A stretch of 64,000 bases of DNA from assembly GCF_000712975.1 (NCBI RefSeq), contig NZ_JHQL01000002.1, forward strand, positions 496,001 through 560,000. Reading direction: 5' to 3'. Under the pieces are notes generated by a model. The model had not been told where the DNA came from. It searched no databases and worked only from the letters and a program-made list of their open reading frames with translations. Made by a program: the position numbers and the translations under genes. Of this stretch, positions 1 to 8,755 are shown piece after piece (position 1 is the stretch's first letter; the number at the start of each line of letters is the position of its first letter). The stretch is from Vreelandella neptunia. GTDB taxonomy: Bacteria; Pseudomonadota; Gammaproteobacteria; Pseudomonadales; Halomonadaceae.

Positions 1-1019
1 CGGGCTACTACGTTTTGCCGACGCTGATCTACCAGCGTATGGCTAGCTTTGGTACTGGCGTGCTGGCGGAAATGGCAGCGCTCTCGTTACTGATTGGTGT
101 GCTGGCACTGGCAGGCGTTGCCTTGCAGCAATACTGGATGAATCGCAGCCGCTTTGGTTTAGGCGGCCACAGTGGCCGCTCTCATGACTTTACGCTGGGC
201 CGCTTTCGGCCAGCGGTGACGACCGTACTCGTCGGCGTTTTATTGGTGATTCTCGTCGCACCACTCGCGGCACTGGTGGTCAGCTCATTGGTGCCCGCCA
301 TGGGGGTTCCCCTTAGCGTCGATAGCGTGACATTAAACGCCTATCACGAAGTGATTGGCCGCCAAGGAGCCACCTGGCGCGCCGTGCGCAACAGCCTATG
401 GCTAGCAGGCGGTGCCGCGCTGGTGCTTATGCTGTGCAGCCTGCCGCTAGCATATCGCCTGCAGCGGCTCCCTCCCCGACTCCAGCAGCTCACGCTCAGC
501 GCTATTGAGCTGCCCTACGCACTGCCCGGCGTGGTGCTGGCGATCGCCTGCATTTTGCTGTTCGTGCGCCCGTTGCCGCTGATCAACGTAGCGCTCTACG
601 GCACGCTCGGGCTGATCTTTGTGGCCTATCTGGCGCGTTTTTTAGTGGTATGCCTCAAACCCGTTAGTGCCAGCCTGGCACAGCTTGATCCCTCCTTGGA
701 AGAAGCTGCACAACTGGCGGGGGCAGGCCCCTGGCGGCGGCTAACCACGATCGTACTGCCGTTGATTGCACCATCGCTCTTTGCAGGCGGGCTGTTGGTC
801 TTCCTGCTGGCGGTGAACGAGCTAACGGTATCGGCACTGCTTTGGAGCGCCGGTAACGAAACGCTGGGCGTATTGATTTTTAACCTTGATGAGGGCGGTG
901 AAAGCGTACTGGCGTCTGCGGTATCGGTACTGGTGGTCGTCATGGTCGCCTCGCTGATGCTGTCGCTCAGCCTGCTTGCCCCTCGTTTACCCAAAGGAGT
1001 CGTGCCATGGCAGGGCTAG
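1..1019 (+). CDS. ABC transporter permease, FbpB/AfuB type (C-terminal part, cut by the window edge)
   Basis: The reading frame is already open at base 3 and reads through the window edge, so this is the C-terminal part of a larger two-domain permease; the TTG at 15 is not a real start. Several strong membrane segments are visible. The cytoplasmic EAA loop reads EEAAQLAGAGPWRR followed by LPLIAP, the element that contacts the ATPase. Family knowledge: FbpB, AfuB and PhnU/V-type permeases of about 530-560 residues work with a periplasmic binding protein and one ATPase in importing ferric iron, hexose phosphate or aminoethylphosphonate. Its last 13 bases overlap the ATPase gene, so the two are translationally coupled. 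The substrate cannot be read from the permease; the binding protein gene must lie left of the window. Confidence 0.9.
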   Translation, partial: GYYVLPTLIYQRMASFGTGVLAEMAALSLLIGVLALAGVALQQYWMNRSRFGLGGHSGRSHDFTLGRFRPAVTTVLVGVLLVILVAPLAALVVSSLVPAMGVPLSVDSVTLNAYHEVIGRQGATWRAVRNSLWLAGGAALVLMLCSLPLAYRLQRLPPRLQQLTLSAIELPYALPGVVLAIACILLFVRPLPLINVALYGTLGLIFVAYLARFLVVCLKPVSASLAQLDPSLEEAAQLAGAGPWRRLTTIVLPLIAPSLFAGGLLVFLLAVNELTVSALLWSAGNETLGVLIFNLDEGGESVLASAVSVLVVVMVASLMLSLSLLAPRLPKGVVPWQG

Positions 1020-2059
1020 CGATTCAACAGGTCACCAAACAGTTTGGCGACCATCGCGCGGTCAATGATCTCTCGTTAGAGATTGCACCAGGGGAGTTTG
1101 TGGCACTGCTGGGCCCTAGCGGCTGCGGTAAAACCACCATGTTGCGTATGCTAGCGGGGTTCGAAAACGTGACGGGTGGCGAAATACGCCTGAACGATAC
1201 GCTGCTAGCCAGTCGCCATCAACATATGCCCCCAGAACAGCGCAACATGGCGATGGTCTTTCAGTCATACGCGCTTTGGCCGCATATGAACGTGGCAGAC
1301 AACGTCGGTTACCCACTCAAACTGCGCCGCATTCAGGGCAGTGAGTATCAACGCCGAGTTGCTCATGCGCTGGCACAGGTAGCCTTGGAACCCTATGCAC
1401 AGCGTTCGCCACAGGAGCTTAGCGGTGGTCAGCGCCAACGGGTCGCGCTAGCCCGCTGCCTAGTGACTGACCCTGCAGTTGTGTTATTGGATGAACCGCT
1501 GGCCAATCTAGACCGTAATCTACGTGCCTCTATGGAACACAGCTTTGTGGATTTCCACCGCCGTACCCACGCAACAATGGTGTACGTCACCCACGATCAA
1601 AGTGAAGCCATGGCGATGGCGGACCGCATTGCCGTAATGCGCGACGGTGAGCTAGTACAGTGGGCAACGCCTGAAACGCTTTATCGCGAACCGCGCAGCG
1701 AGTGGGTGGCAAGCTTTATCGGCCAAGGTAGCCAGTTGGCCATTGCCAACGGTGCGCCAGGGCAGCGGTTGACGGAAAGCGCCCTAATGCAAGGGCTGGC
1801 CGCAGCACACAGCACCCAGCCTGCACGCCAACCTGTATTAGTTCGCCCCGAGCATATTCGCGTAGACACCCAAGCCCCCAATCAACACGACCTTACCGGG
1901 CGCGTCGAGCGGCTAACCTTTCGTGGTGAACGCTATGAGTTGCACCTGCGCCTGCCCAGCGGTGAAGCCTTGCTGGCTTACCACCACTGTGCGCTTGAAG
2001 AGGGCCAGCAAGTCGCTCTGCGACTACTAGAAGGCTGGTGCCTGGAGCCTGACCAATGA
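1007..2059 (+). CDS. ABC transporter ATP-binding protein, FbpC/AfuC/PotA type
   Basis: A complete 350-residue ATPase that powers import through the preceding permease. Walker A is GPSGCGKTT (near residue 35), the signature is [14 protein letters not shown] (near 138), Walker B is VVLLDEP and the switch histidine lies in VTHDQSEAMAMAD. A C-terminal TOBE-like region (about 240-350, containing VLVRPEHI) follows, as in the Fbp/Pot/Ugp class. The ATG at 1007 has AAAGGAG at 993-999 and overlaps the permease by 13 bases; the stop overlaps the next gene as ATGA. Automatic names would be ferric-iron transporter ATPase, but the two downstream hydrolases make a phosphorylated substrate at least as likely (inference). 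Confidence 0.93.
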   Translation: MAGLAIQQVTKQFGDHRAVNDLSLEIAPGEFVALLGPSGCGKTTMLRMLAGFENVTGGEIRLNDTLLASRHQHMPPEQRNMAMVFQSYALWPHMNVADNVGYPLKLRRIQGSEYQRRVAHALAQVALEPYAQRSPQELSGGQRQRVALARCLVTDPAVVLLDEPLANLDRNLRASMEHSFVDFHRRTHATMVYVTHDQSEAMAMADRIAVMRDGELVQWATPETLYREPRSEWVASFIGQGSQLAIANGAPGQRLTESALMQGLAAAHSTQPARQPVLVRPEHIRVDTQAPNQHDLTGRVERLTFRGERYELHLRLPSGEALLAYHHCALEEGQQVALRLLEGWCLEPDQ

Positions 2060-3138
2060 GCACCCATATTCATTTATTAAGCGGGTTGGGTGATAAAGGC
2101 CCTGCGGCTATCGTGGTCGAAACCAACGGAAAGCGGCTGCTGCTGGACGCCGGTGGAGCGCTGCACCCTGGGGAATCTATCACCTGGGCAGGTGGCTTAG
2201 ACGTAGACGCTATGCTGATTAGTCACGACCATATTGACCATATCGGCGGCGTTGCCGAACTGCCCGAGACCATCCCGCTCTACTGCACACCCTTAGTCGC
2301 TAACGCACTGCCTAAGCACCGCGCTTGGCAGCCTTTGCCAGCACGCGGAAGCCTGATGGTCGAAGGTATCAAAGTGACCACCGGCCAAGCGGGGCACTCG
2401 CTGGGTGGCGTTTGGCTGCACTTAGACGTGGATGGCGGCATTTTCTACAGCGGCGATGCCTGTTTTGAATCCCGCTTGTTTCCCTTTGATACGCCGCCAG
2501 CAGCTCACACTGCGCTACTAGATGGTTCCTACGGCAATTACGACCAGCCCCAGGAAAACTGTCTGCAGGCGATTTGCCAGCAGCTTGAACAGCCGTTGGT
2601 ATTACCGGTGCCTGAAACGGGGCGCGCTCTGGAAATGGCGCTGTGGCTGTCGGAAGAGGCCGACCGCCGTCAGCTCCATTTCGCCATTGACCCGATTATT
2701 CGCGACAACCTCGCCGCACTGCTAGCACTGCCAAGCGACTTACGTCGCCCTGGTCTCGACAGTGCGATTAGCGCACTGCTAAAACGACAGAGTGCTTCGC
2801 AGCCAGTGCTGCGGCTGGTCAGCGATCGCAATGATACGCCCGACCAATGGCCCAATTACCAGCTACTGCACACCGGCTATTTAACGCCTGAACGTCAAGC
2901 CCAGCTTGCCGCAGGCGAGGTGCGCTGGCAGCGCTGGAACGTACACCTGCGTGCATCGCATCTAGTAGCGCTTGCCGACCAGCTAAGGGCCACTCAGGTA
3001 GTCCCGCTCTTTACCCCGCTCACTGGTAACTGCTTAAGCGATTGGCAACAACGCCTGGGGCAGCGGCTGTGCCCCCACCGCTCCCTAGAGATTCATCCGC
3101 ATACGGCCGGACGCTCTACCGCCCATTTAACCGTTTAG
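2056..3138 (+). CDS. metallo-beta-lactamase-fold hydrolase, COG1236/beta-CASP-like
   Basis: A 360-residue MBL-fold enzyme. The zinc-binding motif is H57-D-H59-I-D61-H62, followed by a conserved histidine in AGHSLGG (near 114) and an aspartate in YSGDACF (near 133). The middle (VLPVPETGRALEMALWLSEE) and the late histidine-containing stretch ending VVPLFTP resemble the beta-CASP and C-terminal motifs of the RNA/DNA-processing MBL nucleases. It also differs from PhnP, which is shorter. No signal peptide, so cytoplasmic. Its ATG overlaps the ATPase stop by four bases, and a Pnkp-type phosphatase follows 10 bases later. I infer hydrolysis of a phosphodiester brought in by the transporter; a nucleolytic role is possible but unproven. 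Confidence 0.75.
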   Translation: MSTHIHLLSGLGDKGPAAIVVETNGKRLLLDAGGALHPGESITWAGGLDVDAMLISHDHIDHIGGVAELPETIPLYCTPLVANALPKHRAWQPLPARGSLMVEGIKVTTGQAGHSLGGVWLHLDVDGGIFYSGDACFESRLFPFDTPPAAHTALLDGSYGNYDQPQENCLQAICQQLEQPLVLPVPETGRALEMALWLSEEADRRQLHFAIDPIIRDNLAALLALPSDLRRPGLDSAISALLKRQSASQPVLRLVSDRNDTPDQWPNYQLLHTGYLTPERQAQLAAGEVRWQRWNVHLRASHLVALADQLRATQVVPLFTPLTGNCLSDWQQRLGQRLCPHRSLEIHPHTAGRSTAHLTV

Positions 3139-3148
3139 GAAATTAACG

Positions 3149-3595
3149 ATGTCCACAGTAATTGTTGATGTTGACGGCACGCTTGCCGAATTTCACCCCA
3201 CCGACGTACACGAGTGGGTTCTTGGCCCCGCCAAGCAGTGGGATCCTTTTTTTGCCCATATGGCCGAAGCGCCAGTCATTGAGCCAGTGGCGCGGCTAGT
3301 CAAGCTGCTGAAAGCTCAAGGCCAACAGATCGTGATCTGCAGCGGCCGGCCTGACAGCCACCGTGAGCATACCCAGCGCTGGTTAGAGCGCCACACCATT
3401 CCCTTTGATGCCATGTACCTGCGCCCGCAAGGTGATGACCATATCGATGATGAAGAGGTGAAAGCCGCACTGCTCAATCAAATGCGTAGCGACGGCTTTG
3501 CGCCTTGGCTGGTGCTGGATGACCGTGACGCAGTAGTCGCCCAATGGCGCGCGCTCGGCCTCACCTGCTTGCAGTGCGCACCGGGAGATTTTTAA
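3149..3595 (+). CDS. HAD phosphatase of the T4 polynucleotide kinase 3'-phosphatase type
   Basis: A 148-residue single-domain HAD enzyme. Motif I is D7-V-D9-G-T, giving nucleophile and general acid; motif II is VICSGRP; the acidic motif is LVLDDRDAVV. The C-terminal tail (LTCLQCAPGDF) matches in style the end of the T4 Pnkp phosphatase domain (a Cys-aromatic-Gln tail ending in GDF). That family removes 3'-phosphates from DNA or RNA ends and also accepts small phosphomonoesters. The kinase half found in T4 Pnkp is absent and there is no signal peptide. It is the last gene of the transporter-hydrolase operon, with a hairpin 20 bases downstream. In this setting it may dephosphorylate the product of the MBL hydrolase (inference). 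Confidence 0.82.
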   Translation: MSTVIVDVDGTLAEFHPTDVHEWVLGPAKQWDPFFAHMAEAPVIEPVARLVKLLKAQGQQIVICSGRPDSHREHTQRWLERHTIPFDAMYLRPQGDDHIDDEEVKAALLNQMRSDGFAPWLVLDDRDAVVAQWRALGLTCLQCAPGDF

Positions 3596-3614
3596 GGAGA
3601 CGGCAACACACTGA

Positions 3615-3633
3615 CGCCCCGCTAAACGGGGCG
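3615..3633. terminator. GC-rich hairpin between convergent genes
   Basis: A perfect 7-bp stem CGCCCCG/CGGGGCG with loop CTAAA lies between the convergent ends of the phosphatase gene (3595) and the symporter gene (3667). Neither side has a strong T tract, so termination, perhaps in both directions, is inferred from position and stem strength. Confidence 0.55.
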
Positions 3634-3666
3634 CCGTTGTTAATAAAGCGATGATGTCAGACGTTA

Positions 3667-5262
3667 TCAGCCTGCGAACGAGGCGTACATAATCACCACG
3701 AGTACCACAAGCACAATGCCGGTTGGCACAGCGCCCTTCCAAGGCGTAAGGTCCACATCGCCCGAATCTTCTTGCACCCAGGCGGTGGCGCGGGGGCGCA
3801 GCTTACCAATAATCAGCATTACGGCGACCAACAGCACGAACACCGCGGCGACAAAGTGGAACTCATGCATCACCATCGGTAGCTTGTTAAACGGCGGAAC
3901 AAAGTAGCCAGCCGCGATCAGCAAACAGCCCCCTACCAGCGCTACTTTAGCCGCCATGGGAGGCACGCGTTTCGTCAGAAGCCCCACCAGAACAACCGCT
4001 AAAATAGGGATAAAGTAAATGGCGTTCATCTTCTGCAGATAGCCAAATAGGCTATCCTGGCCTGCTAACAGCGGCGCAATAACCATGGTTGTGACAGCCA
4101 TGATCCAGCCAAACACCTTGCCTGATTTCACGACTTCTTCTTCAGTGGCATCTTTTTTAAGCACACCTTTATAGATTCCCAGGCTGAAAATCGTGGTGGT
4201 GCTGTTTAGCGCCGAGTTAAATGAGGAGAGAATCGCCCCCACCATTACTGCAGCAAAAAAACCTGTTAGGTACGGCGGTAGAACGTTAAATACCAAGTGG
4301 CCATAGGCTTCGTCTGCGCGAACGCCTTGGTCGGCATAGAGGTGGTAAGCAATGATACCCGGCAGCACCAGATAGAGCGGACCTAACAGCTTAAAGAAGC
4401 CGGTTAGCAGCACGCCCTTCTGACCTTCAGCCAGGTTTTTAGCCGCAAAAGTGCGCTGGATAATCTGCTGATTCGTTGTCCAATAAAACAGATGCAGTAA
4501 TAAAACACCGGTGAAGATAGTCGAAAACGGCACCTGCTGATCAGGGCCACCTACCGAGTTAAATTTACTCGGGTCGCTCTCTTTCAGGATGCTCCAGCCC
4601 TCCATGACACCGCTGCCATTGCTCACTGCCTGAAGGCCGAAATAAACAATCACAAAGCCACCGATCAACAGACCGACGCCATTCAATGTATCTGAGACCG
4701 CCACCGTGCGCAGACCGCCAAATAGCGCATACACCGCGCCGATGATGCCAACCGTCCAGACGGTAGCCCACAGCAGCGCTGTACTCGACTCAATGCCGGT
4801 CAATCCTTGAAGATCCAGCATGCCCTGTAAACCAATCGCCCCTGAATAGAGAATGATGGGCAACAGCACCACGGCGTAAGCAATCAAGAAAATAACGTTG
4901 GCAATCAGTTGGGTACCATTATCAAAACGTATCGCTAACAGCTGGGGGAGCGTCGCGATCCCACTTTTTAGAAAGCGCGGCAGGAAAAACAGAGCCAGTG
5001 CTACTAAAGCAATCACCGCGATCACTTCCCAAGCCATGACACTTAGGCCATCGGTAAACGCCGAACCGTTCAGCCCAACCATCTGCTCGGTTGAGAGATT
5101 AGTCATCAACATTGAGGCGGCAATTAACGGAAAGGTTAGTGTCCTGCCGGCGAGAAAGTAGCCACTGGTGCTTCGGTGATCATCTTGACGTGTGATACGC
5201 CATGTCACAAAGGCCACTAAGCCCGTAAAAAAGATGAACGATGCCAGCGTAAGGGCATGCAT
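3667..5262 (-). CDS. sodium:solute symporter, YidK/SGLT-like (SSS family)
   Basis: A 531-residue inner-membrane protein with about 13-14 hydrophobic segments. The N-terminal part (GYFLAGRTL, then [16 protein letters not shown] near residues 50-66) closely matches the E. coli YidK subgroup of the sodium:solute symporters, which couple Na+ entry to uptake of sugar-like or other organic solutes. The substrate cannot be told from sequence. The ATG at 5262 begins [12 protein letters not shown]. It is a single gene, convergent with the transporter operon and divergent from the chemosensory operon, with its own upstream region. Na+-coupled uptake suits a halophile. Confidence 0.88.
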   Translation of the reverse strand: MHALTLASFIFFTGLVAFVTWRITRQDDHRSTSGYFLAGRTLTFPLIAASMLMTNLSTEQMVGLNGSAFTDGLSVMAWEVIAVIALVALALFFLPRFLKSGIATLPQLLAIRFDNGTQLIANVIFLIAYAVVLLPIILYSGAIGLQGMLDLQGLTGIESSTALLWATVWTVGIIGAVYALFGGLRTVAVSDTLNGVGLLIGGFVIVYFGLQAVSNGSGVMEGWSILKESDPSKFNSVGGPDQQVPFSTIFTGVLLLHLFYWTTNQQIIQRTFAAKNLAEGQKGVLLTGFFKLLGPLYLVLPGIIAYHLYADQGVRADEAYGHLVFNVLPPYLTGFFAAVMVGAILSSFNSALNSTTTIFSLGIYKGVLKKDATEEEVVKSGKVFGWIMAVTTMVIAPLLAGQDSLFGYLQKMNAIYFIPILAVVLVGLLTKRVPPMAAKVALVGGCLLIAAGYFVPPFNKLPMVMHEFHFVAAVFVLLVAVMLIIGKLRPRATAWVQEDSGDVDLTPWKGAVPTGIVLVVLVVIMYASFAG

Positions 5263-5649
5263 GAAAAAATCCTTAGAAGAAGTCGCTAAACAACAAACGA
5301 CATAGTGAATTTAGGTAAAATTACCAATATGCGCGGGATTCTAAGCAGGTGAAACGATTCATCCATTATGCTTTAGTAGCAATAAAGAATAAATAAGGCG
5401 GTTTTTTACTAATTACTCTCTATTTTGGCAAGACGTTAACGAAAAAGAAGAAATACTGATGCAATATCTGTGCGACAGTATCCAACCGCAGGGCGGGGCG
5501 GTATAGCGCTAAGGAGAAAACTGGACAGCTCTCATAAAAGCCGCTGAAATCATCTTATGATGTATGAGTAACTTTTTTTAATATCATACGATTGGCTCAG
5601 GCACTATCTCTCTATTGGCGACAACAGTTAACTTGGAGCACAAGCGATA
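5263..5649. other. divergent intergenic region, no gene seen
   Basis: A 387-base AT-rich spacer between the symporter (leftward) and the MCP gene (rightward). It must hold the promoters of both, but I could not assign -35/-10 boxes with confidence. Only very short frames occur (for example 15 codons from the ATG near 5459), none with a good ribosome binding site. The MCP start at 5650 has GGAG at 5635-5638. Confidence 0.5.
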
Positions 5650-7677
5650 ATGACAGCGCGTTGGAAATCCTTGCCTTTACGGTTACGACTATTTATTTCG
5701 TTTGGAACGGTATTGGCATTGGCCATGTTGCTAGCGCTCTATTTACAGGCTCGCTCACACAGCCAAGCGCGCTTGACGAACTTGCTAAACGAAGAGTTAC
5801 CTGCCCAGGTAGAGGGCCTTGCTACACGGTTAACCCTACGGCTAAGCCCGGCGTTGGCACTGTCAGAAAGCCTAGCCGACAGCTACTTTATTGAAGAGTG
5901 GGTACGCGATGGGCTGCCCGATACGTCACAACCCGCGATCATGCGTTATTTATCGCGGTTGATGACCCAACTAGACACTGAACTTCTCTTTATCGCTGCT
6001 CAATATCAAGGACGTGGTTACTATTTTCAGTACCGCGATGGGGAGTTTTTAGAGCGAACATTACAAGCGCCTGGCGGCGATGATGATTGGTACTATCAAT
6101 TTACCGACAGCGGCTCCGCTTATAACTTAAACCTAGATAGCGATACATTTTCACCTGAAGAAGCGTTTGTCTTTTTAAATTTCCGCAGCCGTGAGGAAGC
6201 GCTCAATGGTCGCCCACTGGTAGTTGCCGGTGCAGGGTTAGATCTTTCTCGGTTGGCGCAGTTAATTAACGACTTCCGATTAGGCGAAACGGGCCGCGCT
6301 GCATTACTAAACGCGGAAGGCGAACTGCTTATTCGTAGCGACGAAACGTCGCTCGCAGCGCTTCAAAGCCAAGACGCAGACAGCCTATTACAAGATGAAC
6401 ACGAACTTCGTGTACATGAGCTGCAACGGGATGGACAAACCTTTTTAGTCACTACACGCTGGCTGCCCGAGCTGCAGCGTTATTTAATGATTGAAGTCTC
6501 CAAAGAGGAGTATTTAAGCTCCATTAGAGAGCGCTTCTTGGCGTCTACCGGTATCGGGTTGCTGATCCTCTTGGTTGGTCTAATCATTTTATACCCACTT
6601 ACCGGCAGCTTAATTCGCCCTTTAATCCGCTTTCAGCGCCAGCTAAAAGAGATCACTCTTAGTTTAGACTTATCCCGCCGGGTAGAAACCGATGATCGAG
6701 CTGAACTCGGTGTCTTGGCTGACCAAACTAACGAACTGTTAGCCCGACTATCGCGAACTATCATGGCTGTTTCCAATAACGCGTTAGCCCTTACCCAGGT
6801 AGCAGATCGCTTGGCGCAAACGGCAGGGCTATCAGGCATCCAGGGCGGCGATATTCGTCATGAAGCGAATCAGACCATGGCCGCCGCCGTGGAAGAGATG
6901 GCGTCGTCAGTGGCTGAAATTACCTCGACCATGGAAGAACTTTCCACCTCGTCAACGCAAATCGCTGACCACTCCCAATCCGTGGTAGAGGTGGCGAATC
7001 AAACGCTGGAACGCAGCCGTAAGGGCAGCACTGCCATGCAGCTGCTACAGTCTAAAATGCAGGATATTCGTAGCGATAGCGAACAGAGTCTGGCAGAAAT
7101 CATGGCGCTGGGTGCTAAGTCGAAACAAATCAGTAAGGTGATGGAACTGATTAACACCCTTGCTGCGCAAACCAAACTAATTGCTTTCAATGCGGCATTA
7201 GAAGCCTCAAGTGCAGGCGAATCCGGCCGTCGTTTTTCCGTGGTCGCTAATGAAATACGCCGCTTGGCAGACAGCGTAACTGACTCAACCCAAGAGATTG
7301 AAGGCCACACCGAAGATATTCAAAACGCCATTAACCGGCTGGTCGTTGCCTCTGAAAAGGGTGCATCGTCGATTGAGAAAGGCGTTGAGGTCAGCATTAG
7401 TACCGCCCAGGACTTGGATGCCCTGCTCAAAGCGGCCAGCCAAACCAGTAGTGCGGCGCAGCAGATATCGCTGTCAACACAACAGCAGAAAACCGCCAGC
7501 AGTCAGGTGGTGATTGCACTGCGGGATATTGATACCGCCAGCTCGCGTAATGCGCAGTCAGTACGCAGCATAACCGACATCAGCCAGGAGATGATTAACA
7601 TGTCGGCAGAGCTAAACGCTCTGGTGCAGGAGTTTACTCTGGCTCAACAGGATGCAAACCACCAACGCCCTTCGTGA
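5650..7677 (+). CDS. methyl-accepting chemotaxis protein (sensor of a Wsp-like pathway)
   Basis: A 675-residue transmembrane chemoreceptor. TM1 is at about residues 13-35, a periplasmic sensor of about 260 residues follows (no residues identify its fold or ligand with certainty; a Cache-type fold is plausible), TM2 is at about 296-322, then HAMP and a long helical signalling domain. The hairpin tip reads AAQTKLIAFNAALEAS, where classical receptors have AxQTNLLALNAAIEAA, so the tip is recognisable but diverged. No C-terminal CheR-tethering pentapeptide is present. The ATG has GGAG 11 bases upstream. It is the first gene of an eight-gene operon with cheB, cheR, hybrid cheA, a GGDEF protein and two cheW-like genes, so it probably drives c-di-GMP output rather than the flagellar switch. 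Confidence 0.9.
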   Translation: MTARWKSLPLRLRLFISFGTVLALAMLLALYLQARSHSQARLTNLLNEELPAQVEGLATRLTLRLSPALALSESLADSYFIEEWVRDGLPDTSQPAIMRYLSRLMTQLDTELLFIAAQYQGRGYYFQYRDGEFLERTLQAPGGDDDWYYQFTDSGSAYNLNLDSDTFSPEEAFVFLNFRSREEALNGRPLVVAGAGLDLSRLAQLINDFRLGETGRAALLNAEGELLIRSDETSLAALQSQDADSLLQDEHELRVHELQRDGQTFLVTTRWLPELQRYLMIEVSKEEYLSSIRERFLASTGIGLLILLVGLIILYPLTGSLIRPLIRFQRQLKEITLSLDLSRRVETDDRAELGVLADQTNELLARLSRTIMAVSNNALALTQVADRLAQTAGLSGIQGGDIRHEANQTMAAAVEEMASSVAEITSTMEELSTSSTQIADHSQSVVEVANQTLERSRKGSTAMQLLQSKMQDIRSDSEQSLAEIMALGAKSKQISKVMELINTLAAQTKLIAFNAALEASSAGESGRRFSVVANEIRRLADSVTDSTQEIEGHTEDIQNAINRLVVASEKGASSIEKGVEVSISTAQDLDALLKAASQTSSAAQQISLSTQQQKTASSQVVIALRDIDTASSRNAQSVRSITDISQEMINMSAELNALVQEFTLAQQDANHQRPS

Positions 7678-7687
7678 GGATGCCGTG

Positions 7688-8755
7688 ATGAGTGCAATCC
7701 GGGTAGTGATCACGGACGACAGTCAACTAGCGCGCGATGTGCTGCGTAATATCCTCACCCGCGATGGCGATATTGAGATTGTTGGTGAAGCCACTAACGG
7801 GCGTGAAGCGGTGGAACTTGCCCGTCGCTTAGCGCCGCAGTTAATCACCATGGATCTGAATATGCCGGTCATGGACGGTCTCAGCGCCATTGAAGAAATT
7901 ATGCATACCAAAGGGGTGCCGATCCTGGTGGTAAGCGACCGCTCTGATGCCGAAACAGCTTATCGTGCGCTTGATGTTGGCGCGCTAGAGGTTATGCAGA
8001 AGCCAACCCTTGATGATGAAGACGCACAACGACTACTCGCGCGTGTTCGACTGCTGTCGGGAGTAGCCGTGATTACTCGCCTACGGCGCCGCCCCACCTC
8101 GGTTATGCCTGTTGTGGCGATAAACGCACCACCTGTCTGTCACCCCACTATGCCGAAAGCGTTTCAACGCATCGTCGCTATTGCTTGCTCTACCGGTGGG
8201 CCGCAGGCATTGGCCCATTTACTGAGTAAGCTGCCCGCCAACTTTCCTGCGCCAGTGGTGATTGCTCAACATATCAGCCATGGGTTTATTGAAGGCATGG
8301 CGCACTGGCTGGCATCACTATGTTCAATGCCAGTTCGCGTTGCTCAACATGGTGAACCGCTCAAACCAGGGTGTATTTATCTATCGCCGTCGGAAACTAA
8401 CCTCCATGTAACGCCTAATCACCGCCTACAGTTACAACAAGGGCCTGACAATGCGCTCTACCACCCTAGCTGCGATGCGCTGTTAACGAGCGTTGCCAAT
8501 GTATATGGTCCGGAGGCAATTGGTGTCATTTTAACGGGCATGGGACGCGACGGCGTTAATGGGGTGCGTGCCATACACCTAGCGGGCGGTAGCACCTTTG
8601 CTCAAAATGAAGCTAGCTCGGTCATCTATGGGATGAACCAAGAAGCGGTGAATGCCGGTGTTATTCAACACATTGTGGCGCTTGATGAGCTACCTGATAG
8701 GCTTATTCATGAATCAAGCGGTCAACGGTCATCTTCGTGGATGCAACCGCTATGA
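7688..8755 (+). CDS. CheB/WspF-like protein-glutamate methylesterase
   Basis: A 355-residue two-domain protein: an N-terminal receiver with the phosphoacceptor Asp in ITMDLNMPVMDG, and a C-terminal methylesterase with the serine in ACSTGGPQ, the histidine in AQHISHGF and the aspartate in TGMGRDGVNG. It removes methyl groups from the receptor for adaptation. I start it at the ATG at 7688 (MSAIRVVITDDSQ) because GAGGA at 7676-7680 precedes it by 7 bases; the frame is open to an ATG at 7652, but that lies inside the MCP gene and lacks a binding site. The stop overlaps the cheR ATG as ATGA. Confidence 0.93.
   Translation: MSAIRVVITDDSQLARDVLRNILTRDGDIEIVGEATNGREAVELARRLAPQLITMDLNMPVMDGLSAIEEIMHTKGVPILVVSDRSDAETAYRALDVGALEVMQKPTLDDEDAQRLLARVRLLSGVAVITRLRRRPTSVMPVVAINAPPVCHPTMPKAFQRIVAIACSTGGPQALAHLLSKLPANFPAPVVIAQHISHGFIEGMAHWLASLCSMPVRVAQHGEPLKPGCIYLSPSETNLHVTPNHRLQLQQGPDNALYHPSCDALLTSVANVYGPEAIGVILTGMGRDGVNGVRAIHLAGGSTFAQNEASSVIYGMNQEAVNAGVIQHIVALDELPDRLIHESSGQRSSSWMQPL

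Noticed and set aside
1-2059. Firm annotation of the left-edge transporter as a ferric iron importer
   Set aside because: No Fur-like site or iron gene is visible, and the downstream hydrolases point to a phosphorylated substrate; the binding protein is outside the window.
8737-8751. GTG start five codons upstream for cheR
   Set aside because: The ATG at 8752 gives the ATGA overlap seen at other junctions in this operon; the GTG has no better binding site.
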